In this document: piece after piece, positions 8,525 through 16,718 of the stretch
Layout of the letters: each line of letters opens with the position of its first letter
Numbering within the stretch: the first letter of the stretch is position 1
Assembly: GCA_963753055.1 (NCBI GenBank)
Contig: CAVWAP010000005.1
Location: 1 to 64,000 of the forward strand
Reading direction: 5' to 3'
Length of the DNA: 64,000 bases
DNA from: JAUWGC01 sp963753055
GTDB taxonomy: Bacteria; Bacteroidota; Bacteroidia; Bacteroidales; B18-G4
Notes under the pieces: model-generated
Databases searched by the model: none
Told to the model about the DNA's origin: nothing
Seen by the model: only the letters and a program-made list of their open reading frames with translations
Program-made: the position numbers and the translations under genes

Positions 8525-9988
8525 CTATTCAAATTCAAACCAGTCTTTAACCAGGGCTGTTTTATCCTCCGGCTCGGATTTGTGCCTGTATTCGTTGGTG
8601 TGGTTATCATAGATATAATCACTTGCCCACTCAATGTGATTGGCCACGATCTGCTTCAGTGCATCAATCATATAATACAATTCCTGGTTGGTCATGGTGG
8701 GATGGAGCGACATTCTGATCCATCCTGGTTTTTCTGAAAGGTCACCGGTATTGATCAACTCGGTAATACGTCTCGATTTGTCATAACTTACATCCAGCAG
8801 GTAGTGGCCATAAGTTCCTGCACAGGCACAGCCACCACGAACCTGTATGCCAAACCTGTCATTTAATAGCTTTACAACCAGGTTGAAGTGGATATGGTCA
8901 ATATAAAATGATATCACACCGAGTCTGTCTTTCACATTGTCTGCCAGGATATGAAGTTCAGGTATCTTTTCCAGCTCTTCGAAAGCAATATCCACAAGCT
9001 CCTTCTCCCTTTTATGGATGTTCTCAATACCCATTTGTTCCTTTAGCTTTATGGCCATTGCAGTCCGAATGGCCTGCAGGAAACCAGGTGTTCCGCCATC
9101 TTCACGTGCTTCAATATCATCGATATACTTATATTCCCCCCAGGCATTGGTCCAGTCAACGGTACCGCCACCGGGTTGGTCTGGCGAATGTCTTTTATAT
9201 AATTTGGAATTAAAAATGAGTACACCGGAACTGCCAGGTCCTCCCAGGAACTTATGTGGTGAGAAAAAGATAGCATCCAGTGCCATTCCTGGATCTTCCG
9301 GATGCATATCAATCTTGTCATAGGGTGCAGAAGCGGCAAAGTCAACAAAGCACAGGCCATCATATTCATGCATAATCTTCGCCATCTCATGATAAGGTGT
9401 CATTACACCTGTAACATTAGAACATGCTGTGAAAGAGCCGATTTTAACTTCACGGTCCTTGTATTCTTCCAGCAGGCTTCTTAGTGTGTCCAGATCAACC
9501 AGCAAGTCTTTATCAGGAGGTATCTGTATGACATCAGCAATGGTCTCATACCAGGATGTTTGGTTGGAATGGTGCTCCATGTGGGTAACAAAAACAACAG
9601 GCTTATCAATCTTGTTCAGGCAATCATGATCAGTGAATATACCACAGGCCTTCAATCCAAGAATACGTTGAAACTTGACGATAGCAGCTGTCATTCCAAA
9701 CCCTGTGGTAATGATAACATCTTCTTTGGAGGCATTGACATGTTTCTTGATGATCTGGTGAGCGTAATGATAGGCGTTTGTCATACGCGTGCCGGTCTCG
9801 CTGGTCTCAGTATGTGTATTTCCAACATATGGGCCCATCTGATCCGTGATCATTCCCTCAATTGGTCTGTACAGCCTCCCACTGGCAATCCAATCAGCAT
9901 AAAGCATCCGCTGATCACCATAAGGTGTCTTGAACTCCAGGTCATTACCAATGATGTTTTTTCTGAATTTGGTAAAATATTTTTCCAT
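8525..9988 (-). CDS. Aminotransferase class V (cysteine desulfurase-like) PLP enzyme
   Basis: 487 residues from ATG at 9988; a GTG seven codons upstream is less likely. Fold-type I PLP enzyme: HMEHHSN near the cofactor ring, VDFAAS with the PLP-binding Asp, and FFSPHKFLGG with the Schiff-base Lys. A C-terminal RGGCACAG holds two cysteines where desulfurases carry the active Cys. It could move sulfur from cysteine or act on another amino acid; no Fe-S assembly genes are near, so the substrate is open. It is downstream of the TPR gene on the same strand with a heptamer array between them. Confidence 0.8.
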   Translation of the reverse strand: MEKYFTKFRKNIIGNDLEFKTPYGDQRMLYADWIASGRLYRPIEGMITDQMGPYVGNTHTETSETGTRMTNAYHYAHQIIKKHVNASKEDVIITTGFGMTAAIVKFQRILGLKACGIFTDHDCLNKIDKPVVFVTHMEHHSNQTSWYETIADVIQIPPDKDLLVDLDTLRSLLEEYKDREVKIGSFTACSNVTGVMTPYHEMAKIMHEYDGLCFVDFAASAPYDKIDMHPEDPGMALDAIFFSPHKFLGGPGSSGVLIFNSKLYKRHSPDQPGGGTVDWTNAWGEYKYIDDIEAREDGGTPGFLQAIRTAMAIKLKEQMGIENIHKREKELVDIAFEELEKIPELHILADNVKDRLGVISFYIDHIHFNLVVKLLNDRFGIQVRGGCACAGTYGHYLLDVSYDKSRRITELINTGDLSEKPGWIRMSLHPTMTNQELYYMIDALKQIVANHIEWASDYIYDNHTNEYRHKSEPEDKTALVKDWFEFE

Positions 9989-10030
9989 GAGAAAGATATC
10001 AGTTTGCACTTATCAATAATTTCCCCCCCC

Positions 10031-10058
10031 TCACTCTTCACTTCTCACCCTTCACTCT
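10031..10058. repeat. Heptamer array (TCACTCT type)
   Basis: Units TCACTCT, TCACTTC, TCACCCT, TCACTCT. The stop codon of the TPR gene (complement of 10057-10059) overlaps the last two bases. A run of eight C precedes the array at 10023-10030. Confidence 0.8.
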
Positions 10059-13000
10059 AATTAGATTTCGATATCCGTATCAAAAATACTTCAAGGTCCC
10101 CTCCCTCCGGATAGATACTAAGCCAATTATTCTCTTCACTAAACCATTTATATTGAGCACCAATCCTGATGATGTATTCTTTTGGTTCATCAGATTCAGG
10201 GATCTTGATTGCAAAGCCTCCATTCTTGGAACCACCGGAACCATAGCTGACAAGCATCTTGAAATCCCTGGCAACCGGGTTGTTAGCTTTAATAAGAATG
10301 TAATTCTCTTTCCTGACACTCACAGGCATAGGGACGAAGGAAAATCGCTTGTCTGTATTATCTGGTATCAGGACCATCTCCTGGTTGATATCTACAATAG
10401 CATTATCATTGATGATCTTCTTGATAGCGTTAACCTGATCGATAGGGTAGGCCTCATTTGGCAATAATTCGAAAGCAACCATATACCTGTCGATTGCTTT
10501 ATCATATATTTTCTGGTTGAAGAACTTATCAGCATCGGCAATGGCTACCTTGTACTCTTTCATTTTCGCTTCCCGCTCAGCCATGATAAAGACCTCTGAT
10601 TCACTTATTTTACGCTGTGGATAGCTTTCCCCGGGTTTGATTGTAAGTGCCAGCTCAAAGGATTGTTTTGCCATAAGGTAATTTCCTGCATTGAAGTACT
10701 CATCACCGCTGTTGATGGCGAGATCATAGTTCCTGTCTCTTTCTTCAGCAAAGATCCGGTCAATCTCAGCGATTCGCTGTTTTGGGTATTGCTCTTCTGG
10801 CTTTATTTCTGAAGCTTCCTCGTATTTAGGGCGGGCATTCATATAATCCTGGCCATTAAAGAATTGGTCAGCCGCCGCAATGGCTGAGAAATAGCTGTCA
10901 TCCAGTGCCTTCTGGCGTGCAAGTTCTTCTGCCTTGGCCAGTTCGATCGCTGCTAGCAGAGTTGAAATCTCTGCCAATCGTGCCGTAGCATGAGGATCAT
11001 CTGGCTTCAGCTGTAATGCACTTTCATATTGCACCTTTGAATTATCATAGTCTTTATCGGTAAAGTATTGGTCGGCTTTGGCGATGATAGTCCCATATTC
11101 CGCTTCAAGGGCTTGTTGCCTGGCCAGCTCCGAGAGGATTGCTTCTATTTCTGCCATTTTATCCTTAGGGTATTGTTCTTCTGGCTTCAGCCGACTTGCT
11201 TCCGCATAGTTTAATTTAGCAGCTGTGTAATCCTCCTCACTGAAAAAACGATCGGCAGCTGCAACAGCCTCCAGGTAGCTTTCTTCGAGTGCCTGCTGTG
11301 TGGCAATGCCTTGCTGTATGCCCTGTATTTCTGTAATCTTCGTCTGGGGATAAGCTTCTTCAGGCTTATAACCCAGTGCACGGGTATAGGCTGCAAGGGC
11401 TTCATCATATCTTTCTTCCTGGAACAGTTGGTCTGCAGTGATGATAGCATTGTCGTAGTCCTTCTGCAGTTTTTCCAGGGCTGCATATATGCCTGTGATC
11501 TCCGCTAGCTTGTCCTTGGGATATTGCCCTTCTGGCTTCAACTCACTGGCTTTCTGATACTCTGCCTGGGCATTGACATAATCCTCTGCAGCAAAAAACT
11601 GGTCGCCATTATCAACATATCCCTGGTACCTGTCATCAAGCGCCTGTGCAGCTGCCAGCTCAGCAAGCTTCACGTCAATGGCAGCAACCTGTTCTTTAGG
11701 GTAAGTTTCTTCAGGCTTGATGGCCAGTGCTTCCTGGTAAGCCGTTTTTGCACCGGTGTAATTTGCAGCATTAAATAATCCATCTGCTTTACTGATGGCA
11801 GCATCATAATTCTCATCTGCGGCCTGAAGGGCAGCCAGCAATGCAGTGATCTCGTTTATCCTGGTATCTGGATAGGTTTCATCTGTTTTGATCTCGCCTG
11901 CCTTGCGGTAAGCAAGGAGGGCCTGATCAAAATCCCGTTGCTCAAACAGTTGATCTGCTTCAGCAATGGCTTCATTATATGCTTCTTCCATAGCCCTTAG
12001 CTGGGCCAATAACTCATTGATCTCATTGATCTTATCTTTGGGGTATTGCTCATCGGGTTTAAGGTCGATGGCACTCATATACTCCGTCTTGGCATTATCA
12101 TATTCCTTTTCTGATAAGAACCTGTCCCCAGCAGCAATAGCACGTTCATAAGCCTCTGAAAGTGACTTGTTGCGGTTCAGGATATCATTGATCATGATGA
12201 TCTGGTTCGGGACGTAATCTTTGTTTGGAAAGATCTGAACAGCCTTTTCATACTGAACAAGGGCTTTTTCATAATCACCGGTATTGAAAAGCTTATCAGC
12301 CCCGGCTACTGTCCTGTCATAAACCTCTTCCTTATTTTTAATGTCAGTAAGGATCACATCGATCTCATCGATCTTAACCATGGGGTATTGCTCCATGGGT
12401 TTGATCTCACTCGCTTTTACGTATTCAGTTTTAGCCTCCGTATAGGATTCTTCCGATAATAGCTTATCGGCCCTTGCAATGCTATTCCTGTATGCTTCTT
12501 CCTGAGAGTTACGGTAGTTGATGATCTCATTGATAGCGCCAATCTTCTCAGTGGCGTATTTTTCATTTGGTTTGAAGTTCAAGGCCTTCTGATAAGCTAT
12601 CATGGCACTTGCATAGTCCTCTTCGTTAAAAAGCTCATCGGCCTTTACAATCCACTCATCATAGTTTGCATAAGCTTCTATAGCTTTTTCTTCCATGACA
12701 CCATCGATCTTATTGATCATTCCCCGTGGATAGTTTTCATCCGGAAGTACCTTGAGAGCCGCTAAATACTTAACCTTGGCCATTTCATAATCCTGGGCAA
12801 TATATAGGTTATCACCATCAGTTACCAGTGCATTATATTCTTCATATTTTTTCAGGAAACTGTTTAACTCACTGATTTTCTGCTGTGGAAGCGATTCTTC
12901 TGGTTTAAGCTCAGCAGCGATCTTAAATGAATTTAGTGCGTCCTCATACTTTTTCCTTCTGTAAGATTCCTCGGCATCTGACATTGCTTGGTTGTAAGCG

Positions 13001-13599
13001 CTTTGATTATCAGCAACCAGGAGCAAAATCTCATCGATCTCTTGGATTTTCCCCTGTGGGTAGGGATCGTTGGGTGTCAGGGCAAATGCCTGCTCATAAT
13101 ATGATCTGGCAGGATGGTAATCTAAAGCCGTAAAGGCTTGGTTCCCCAGGGCTATGAGCTTATCATATTCTTGCTTGTTGGCTGCATCCTCCGCCTTCCT
13201 GGCATTGCATTCCGCGATCTGATCTTTGGGATACTGCTTATCTGGAAAAATCCCTAAAGCTCCCTGGTAAGCCTCTATAGCCTTGTCATAAGAGCTGTTA
13301 GCCAGCAGCTCATCAGCCAGCTTGACCTGGCTGCTGTAGTCGGCCTTTTTATCAATCTGGACCCGGAGCAGTTGCATGGATTCTTTAAGCTTATCCTTGG
13401 GATACTGCTCTGCAGGCTTTAACTTGGATGCGTATTGATAGGATGCTTTAGCATTTAAATAATCTTCATCACTGAAATATTGATCAGCGAGCTCTATGGT
13501 GCTCTGGTACTTTTCATCATTCGTCTGCCCGATACTCTTGAAGGAGATGAATAAAAAGAATAGCACTAAAACAATATTTCTGGGTGTAAATGATTGCAT
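10057..13599 (-). CDS. Giant TPR-like repeat protein, 18 repeats, exported
   Basis: 1180 residues: signal peptide (about 1-24, ending SIGQ), then I count 18 consecutive repeats of about 57 residues, then a beta-rich C-terminal domain of about 110 residues. Each repeat carries the pattern A-D-x-x-F near its start, then Y-x-x-A-x-x-x-Y-x-x-A, K-P-x-E-x-Y-P, and I-x-E-I-x-x-I. This is a TPR helix pair with an added third segment, so the period is longer than the usual 34. Such arrays are protein scaffolds, here in the periplasm. The first repeats are more diverged than the middle ones. Binding partner unknown; LolD-like ATPase lies upstream. Confidence 0.85.
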   Translation of the reverse strand: MQSFTPRNIVLVLFFLFISFKSIGQTNDEKYQSTIELADQYFSDEDYLNAKASYQYASKLKPAEQYPKDKLKESMQLLRVQIDKKADYSSQVKLADELLANSSYDKAIEAYQGALGIFPDKQYPKDQIAECNARKAEDAANKQEYDKLIALGNQAFTALDYHPARSYYEQAFALTPNDPYPQGKIQEIDEILLLVADNQSAYNQAMSDAEESYRRKKYEDALNSFKIAAELKPEESLPQQKISELNSFLKKYEEYNALVTDGDNLYIAQDYEMAKVKYLAALKVLPDENYPRGMINKIDGVMEEKAIEAYANYDEWIVKADELFNEEDYASAMIAYQKALNFKPNEKYATEKIGAINEIINYRNSQEEAYRNSIARADKLLSEESYTEAKTEYVKASEIKPMEQYPMVKIDEIDVILTDIKNKEEVYDRTVAGADKLFNTGDYEKALVQYEKAVQIFPNKDYVPNQIIMINDILNRNKSLSEAYERAIAAGDRFLSEKEYDNAKTEYMSAIDLKPDEQYPKDKINEINELLAQLRAMEEAYNEAIAEADQLFEQRDFDQALLAYRKAGEIKTDETYPDTRINEITALLAALQAADENYDAAISKADGLFNAANYTGAKTAYQEALAIKPEETYPKEQVAAIDVKLAELAAAQALDDRYQGYVDNGDQFFAAEDYVNAQAEYQKASELKPEGQYPKDKLAEITGIYAALEKLQKDYDNAIITADQLFQEERYDEALAAYTRALGYKPEEAYPQTKITEIQGIQQGIATQQALEESYLEAVAAADRFFSEEDYTAAKLNYAEASRLKPEEQYPKDKMAEIEAILSELARQQALEAEYGTIIAKADQYFTDKDYDNSKVQYESALQLKPDDPHATARLAEISTLLAAIELAKAEELARQKALDDSYFSAIAAADQFFNGQDYMNARPKYEEASEIKPEEQYPKQRIAEIDRIFAEERDRNYDLAINSGDEYFNAGNYLMAKQSFELALTIKPGESYPQRKISESEVFIMAEREAKMKEYKVAIADADKFFNQKIYDKAIDRYMVAFELLPNEAYPIDQVNAIKKIINDNAIVDINQEMVLIPDNTDKRFSFVPMPVSVRKENYILIKANNPVARDFKMLVSYGSGGSKNGGFAIKIPESDEPKEYIIRIGAQYKWFSEENNWLSIYPEGGDLEVFLIRISKSN

Positions 13600-13688
13600 C
13601 TATAAAACTTGTTGTCTTCTACTTTTCCAACTTATTTGGTAATAGTTAACGCTTATGCCTGGCTAATATTGCTATGTGTTAATTATTT

Positions 13689-14342
13689 CTAATTGAAGAT
13701 GATACCATCTTTAATCGTGAGCTTTCTGTCTGCCATATTTGCCAGTTCCTGATTATGGGTTACGATTACAAAAGTCTGCTGAAAGTTGTCCCTTAACCTG
13801 AAAAAAAGATTGTGTAATTCGACGGAGGATTTAGAATCAAGGTTGCCTGAAGGTTCATCGGCCAGCACAATCGAGGGCTTATTGATCAGCGCCCTTGCCA
13901 CAGCAAGTCTTTGCTGTTCTCCACCTGATAATTCAGATGGCTTATGCTCCAGGCGTTCACTAAGGTCGAGGAAATCAAGCAATTCCTTTGCCCTGGATTC
14001 TGCTTTTTTCTTGTTTTCATTGGAGATGTAAGCTGGTATGCATACATTCTCCAACGCGGTAAATTCCGGTAAAAGGTGATGGAATTGAAATACGAAGCCG
14101 ATATATTGGTTCCTGAATTCCGATAGTTTTTTCTCGTTAAGCTGGTTGACCAACCTACCATCAATCTCAACAGACCCTTTGTCAGCATGGTCGAGAGTGC
14201 CGATGATATGCAGCAAAGTCGATTTACCGGCACCCGAAGCGCCTACAATGGATACGATCTCGCCTTTCTTTATCTCCAGGTTGATCCCTTTGAGGACATT
14301 CAAACTTCCAAAAGACTTGTGTATGTCGGTAGCCTTAATCAT
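13689..14342 (-). CDS. lolD: ABC transporter ATP-binding protein, LolD/FtsE/MacB type
   Basis: 217 residues from ATG at 14342. Walker A GASGAGKST, Q-loop in FVFQFHHLLPEF, signature LSGGEQQR, Walker B IVLADEP and the switch His (VTHN) are all present. It matches the ATPase of lipoprotein-release or macrolide/cell-division exporters. No LolC/E-type permease is adjacent, so it works with a partner encoded elsewhere and the LolD label is by similarity only. A TAnnTTTG box (14361-14368, minus strand) overlaps a possible TTG start at 14363 and so favours the 14342 start. Confidence 0.8.
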   Translation of the reverse strand: MIKATDIHKSFGSLNVLKGINLEIKKGEIVSIVGASGAGKSTLLHIIGTLDHADKGSVEIDGRLVNQLNEKKLSEFRNQYIGFVFQFHHLLPEFTALENVCIPAYISNENKKKAESRAKELLDFLDLSERLEHKPSELSGGEQQRLAVARALINKPSIVLADEPSGNLDSKSSVELHNLFFRLRDNFQQTFVIVTHNQELANMADRKLTIKDGIIFN

Positions 14343-14360
14343 TTGTCTGAAATTGGGGTA

Positions 14361-14368
14361 CAAAGATA
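14361..14368 (-). promoter_or_regulatory. -7 box of the LolD-like gene
   Basis: TATCTTTG on the minus strand fits TAnnTTTG, about 18 bases before the chosen ATG. No TTG at the expected distance. Confidence 0.4.
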
Positions 14369-14375
14369 ATTAAAT

Positions 14376-14452
14376 CCAGTGACCAGTGAACACTGAACAG
14401 TGATCAGAAAAAAAATAGTAATTCTGTTCAGTGTTCATTGATCAGTGTTCAC
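14376..14452. repeat. Inverted pair of heptamer arrays at a divergent promoter region
   Basis: The left arm has units such as CCAGTGA and ACACTGA (14376-14407). The right arm has CTGTTCA, GTGTTCA, TTGATCA, GTGTTCA (14424-14451). TGAACACTGAACAG (14387-14400) and CTGTTCAGTGTTCA (14424-14437) are exact inverted repeats separated by 23 A-rich bases. The arrays fill the space between the divergent LolD-like and sucC genes. Confidence 0.85.
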
Positions 14453-14467
14453 ATTTTTGTATTTTTG
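14438..14467 (+). promoter_or_regulatory. sucC promoter
   Basis: TTG (14438-14440), 19 bases, TATTTTTG (14460-14467), a full match to the Bacteroidota consensus. Transcription would start near 14474, giving a leader of about 18 bases to the ATG at 14492. The TTG belongs to a heptamer unit of the right array. Confidence 0.65.
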
Positions 14468-14491
14468 ATAAAAAGCAATAATCAGCGATAT

Positions 14492-15682
14492 ATGAACCTA
14501 CACGAATATCAAGGAAAAAAAATATTGGCAGGTTATGGCGTGGCTGTCCCAATGGGGATAGTAGCCAGTAACCCAAAAGAGGCTGTTGAGGCTGCGAAGG
14601 CAATACGAACGGAAACAGGATCTGATAAGTGGGCGGTCAAGGCTCAGATACATGCCGGTGGCAGAGGAAAAGGCGGGGGTGTGAAGATTGCAAAGAGCAT
14701 AGAAGAAGTGGAGACATATGCTGATCAAATCCTCGGCATGCAGCTGGTAACACCTCAGACTGGTCCTGAAGGGAAGCTGGTAAGGAAAATCCTGATCGAG
14801 CAAAATATATTTTACCCCGGCGAGGCGGAGCCGCAGGAATTTTATATGAGCGTGATGCTCAACAGGGACAAGGCAAAGAACATGTTCATTTATTCCCGCA
14901 GGGGAGGGATGAATATTGAAGAAGTGGCAGAGGAGACTCCGGAAGAGATATTTACTGAAGTTATTGATCCCAAAGTAGGCTTGCAGGGATTCCAGTGCCG
15001 AAAGATTGCTTTTAACCTTGGATTATCAGGGGATGCCTTCAAGGCCATGGTTAAATTCGTTGCTGCTTTGTATAAAGCATTTGTAGGTGCTGACGCTTCT
15101 CTGTTTGAGATCAACCCGGTAATGAAAACATCTGATAACAAGATATTTGCAGCAGATTCAAAGGTCGCAATCGATAATAATGCCCTTTACAGGCATCCCG
15201 ATATAGAAGAGATGCGTGATATTTTTGAGGAGGATCCAATTGAAGTGGAAGCATCCAAATTTGACCTGAGTTATGTGAAGCTGGATGGCAATGTAGGATG
15301 TATGGTCAACGGGGCCGGACTGGCCATGGCGACGATGGATCTGATCAAGATGGCAGGTGGTAATCCTGCTAATTTTCTTGATGTTGGCGGCACCGCGGAT
15401 GCGAAGAGGGTTGAGGAGGCCTTTCGGATCATCCTCAAGGATCCAAATGTTAAAGCCATTCTGGTTAATATCTTTGGAGGTATCGTCCGTTGCGACCGTG
15501 TGGCCCAGGGGATTGTAGACGCCTATAATAATATTGAAGATATCAACCTTCCCATCGTGGTCAGGTTGCAGGGGACCAACGCAGAAGAAGGGAAGAAGCT
15601 CATTGATGAATCGGGATTAAAGGTCCTTTCCGCCATCCTCCTGGAGGATGCAGCGAACATGGTGACAGAGGTATTGAAATAG
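14492..15682 (+). CDS. sucC: Succinyl-CoA ligase (ADP-forming), beta subunit
   Basis: 396 residues from MNLHEYQGKK; an upstream ATG (14438) lies before the promoter and is rejected. An ATP-grasp domain occupies the N-terminal half and a flavodoxin-like CoA-ligase domain the rest, with NGAGLAMATMD, GGTADA and NIFGGIVRCD. With the alpha subunit it converts succinyl-CoA to succinate while making ATP in the TCA cycle. The alpha gene (sucD), often adjacent, is not in this window. A perfect 22-bp hairpin follows the stop. Confidence 0.95.
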   Translation: MNLHEYQGKKILAGYGVAVPMGIVASNPKEAVEAAKAIRTETGSDKWAVKAQIHAGGRGKGGGVKIAKSIEEVETYADQILGMQLVTPQTGPEGKLVRKILIEQNIFYPGEAEPQEFYMSVMLNRDKAKNMFIYSRRGGMNIEEVAEETPEEIFTEVIDPKVGLQGFQCRKIAFNLGLSGDAFKAMVKFVAALYKAFVGADASLFEINPVMKTSDNKIFAADSKVAIDNNALYRHPDIEEMRDIFEEDPIEVEASKFDLSYVKLDGNVGCMVNGAGLAMATMDLIKMAGGNPANFLDVGGTADAKRVEEAFRIILKDPNVKAILVNIFGGIVRCDRVAQGIVDAYNNIEDINLPIVVRLQGTNAEEGKKLIDESGLKVLSAILLEDAANMVTEVLK

Positions 15683-15700
15683 ACTAATTATTAGATTTAA

Positions 15701-15748
15701 TAATATAAGAGGGATTCCATCCTACGGGATGGAATCCCTCTTATATTA
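15701..15748. repeat. Perfect 22-bp palindrome, REP-like (copy 1)
   Basis: Bases 15701-15722 and 15727-15748 are exact inverted complements around the loop TACG; the core is GGGATTCCATCC. It is 18 bases past the sucC stop and may terminate sucC, though there is no proper T tract. Confidence 0.85.
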
Positions 15749-15805
15749 CGTATATATATTGTTTTCTATTGGATGTGAGGGGATTAGTAAATTTTTTGTT
15801 TCGCA

Positions 15806-15841
15806 AAAAGGGACTCCATCCCGTAGGATGGAATCCCTTTT
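15806..15841. repeat. REP-like palindrome (copy 2)
   Basis: AAAAGGGACTCCATCC (15806-15821) and GGATGGAATCCCTTTT (15826-15841) pair with one mismatch around CGTA. It shares the GGGAnTCCATCC core with the palindrome 60 bases upstream. The T tract makes it a plausible terminator. Confidence 0.8.
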
Positions 15842-15901
15842 AATCCTAGACCTTATCCAAGTCATAGCATTTCTTTTTGAAATAAAACCCATTTTGCTTA
15901 A

Positions 15902-15926
15902 TTTAGTGCTAATTAATTGCACTAAA
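15902..15926. promoter_or_regulatory. Inverted repeat at the pcm start codon
   Basis: TTTAGTGC (15902-15909) and GCACTAAA (15919-15926) flank TAATTAATT. The last A is the A of the pcm ATG, so the dyad could be an operator or a hairpin that occludes initiation. Confidence 0.4.
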
Positions 15927-16672
15927 TGCAAAGTAGATCAGAAACGGTTTTAGTCAAAAGCAGACTTCTTGCATTGATAACTCTGATTATTTTCTTGTTT
16001 AGTAATTGCAATGCACAGAACATGAAAAACGGCGATTACGAAGAACAGCGTGAACGTATGGTCAGGACACAGATCAAGTCCAGGGGTATCACCGACAAGC
16101 AGGTCCTGGATGCCATGATGAAAGTTCCCAGGCACCTCTTTGTTGCGAAAGAATACCAGGATCAGGCATATGGCGATTACCCTCTCCCTATCGGGGAAGG
16201 GCAAACCATCTCCCAGCCCTATATCGTGGCAATAATGACGGAGGTGCTTGACCTGGACAAATATGATAAAGTGCTTGAAATCGGCACAGGCTCGGGTTAC
16301 CAGGCTGCCGTGCTTGGGGAGATATGTGATTCGGTTTTTACCATTGAATTGTATGAATCACTTGGAAAAAAGGCTGCAGATCTGATTGCAGAACTGCAGT
16401 ACGATAATGTGTTCGTTAAGGTGGGGGATGGTTACCAGGGATGGAAGGAACATAGCCCTTTCGATGCCATCATTGTCACCTGCGCCCCAAAACATGTTCC
16501 GGAACCGCTGATAGAGCAACTGCGGGAGGGCGGAAAGATGGTCATACCTGTCGGAGAACTCTATTCCCAGGAGCTCCTGCTGCTGATCAAGGAAGGAGGG
16601 GAGATGAAAAGAAAATACCTTATCCCGGTACGGTTCGTACCCATGAAATCTCAATCAGGGAGAAAATACTGA
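15926..16672 (+). CDS. pcm: Protein-L-isoaspartate O-methyltransferase with export signal
   Basis: 248 residues. Residues 1-31 form a hydrophobic leader (LLALITLIIFLF, then SNCNAQ) that predicts export. The methyltransferase domain has QTISQPYIVA, VLEIGTGSGYQAAVL (SAM site) and IIVTCAP. Pcm methylates isoaspartyl residues with SAM to start their repair. The usual enzyme is cytosolic, and SAM supply outside the cytoplasm would be a problem, so either the true start is the internal Met near MKNGDYEEQR (16022) or this is a periplasmic homologue. Confidence 0.85.
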   Translation: MQSRSETVLVKSRLLALITLIIFLFSNCNAQNMKNGDYEEQRERMVRTQIKSRGITDKQVLDAMMKVPRHLFVAKEYQDQAYGDYPLPIGEGQTISQPYIVAIMTEVLDLDKYDKVLEIGTGSGYQAAVLGEICDSVFTIELYESLGKKAADLIAELQYDNVFVKVGDGYQGWKEHSPFDAIIVTCAPKHVPEPLIEQLREGGKMVIPVGELYSQELLLLIKEGGEMKRKYLIPVRFVPMKSQSGRKY

Positions 16673-16718
16673 ACACAGTGCACCACATGGGCCACGTAGA
16701 ATGCAGAATGGACAATGC

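Noticed and set aside
9560..10060. Plus-strand frame of 166 codons opposite the class V aminotransferase gene
   Set aside because: It is antisense to a well-conserved enzyme and has no recognisable domain; a shadow frame.
15729..15953. Open frame of 74 codons over the REP-like palindromes
   Set aside because: It reads through both palindromes, overlaps pcm and shows no protein-like features.
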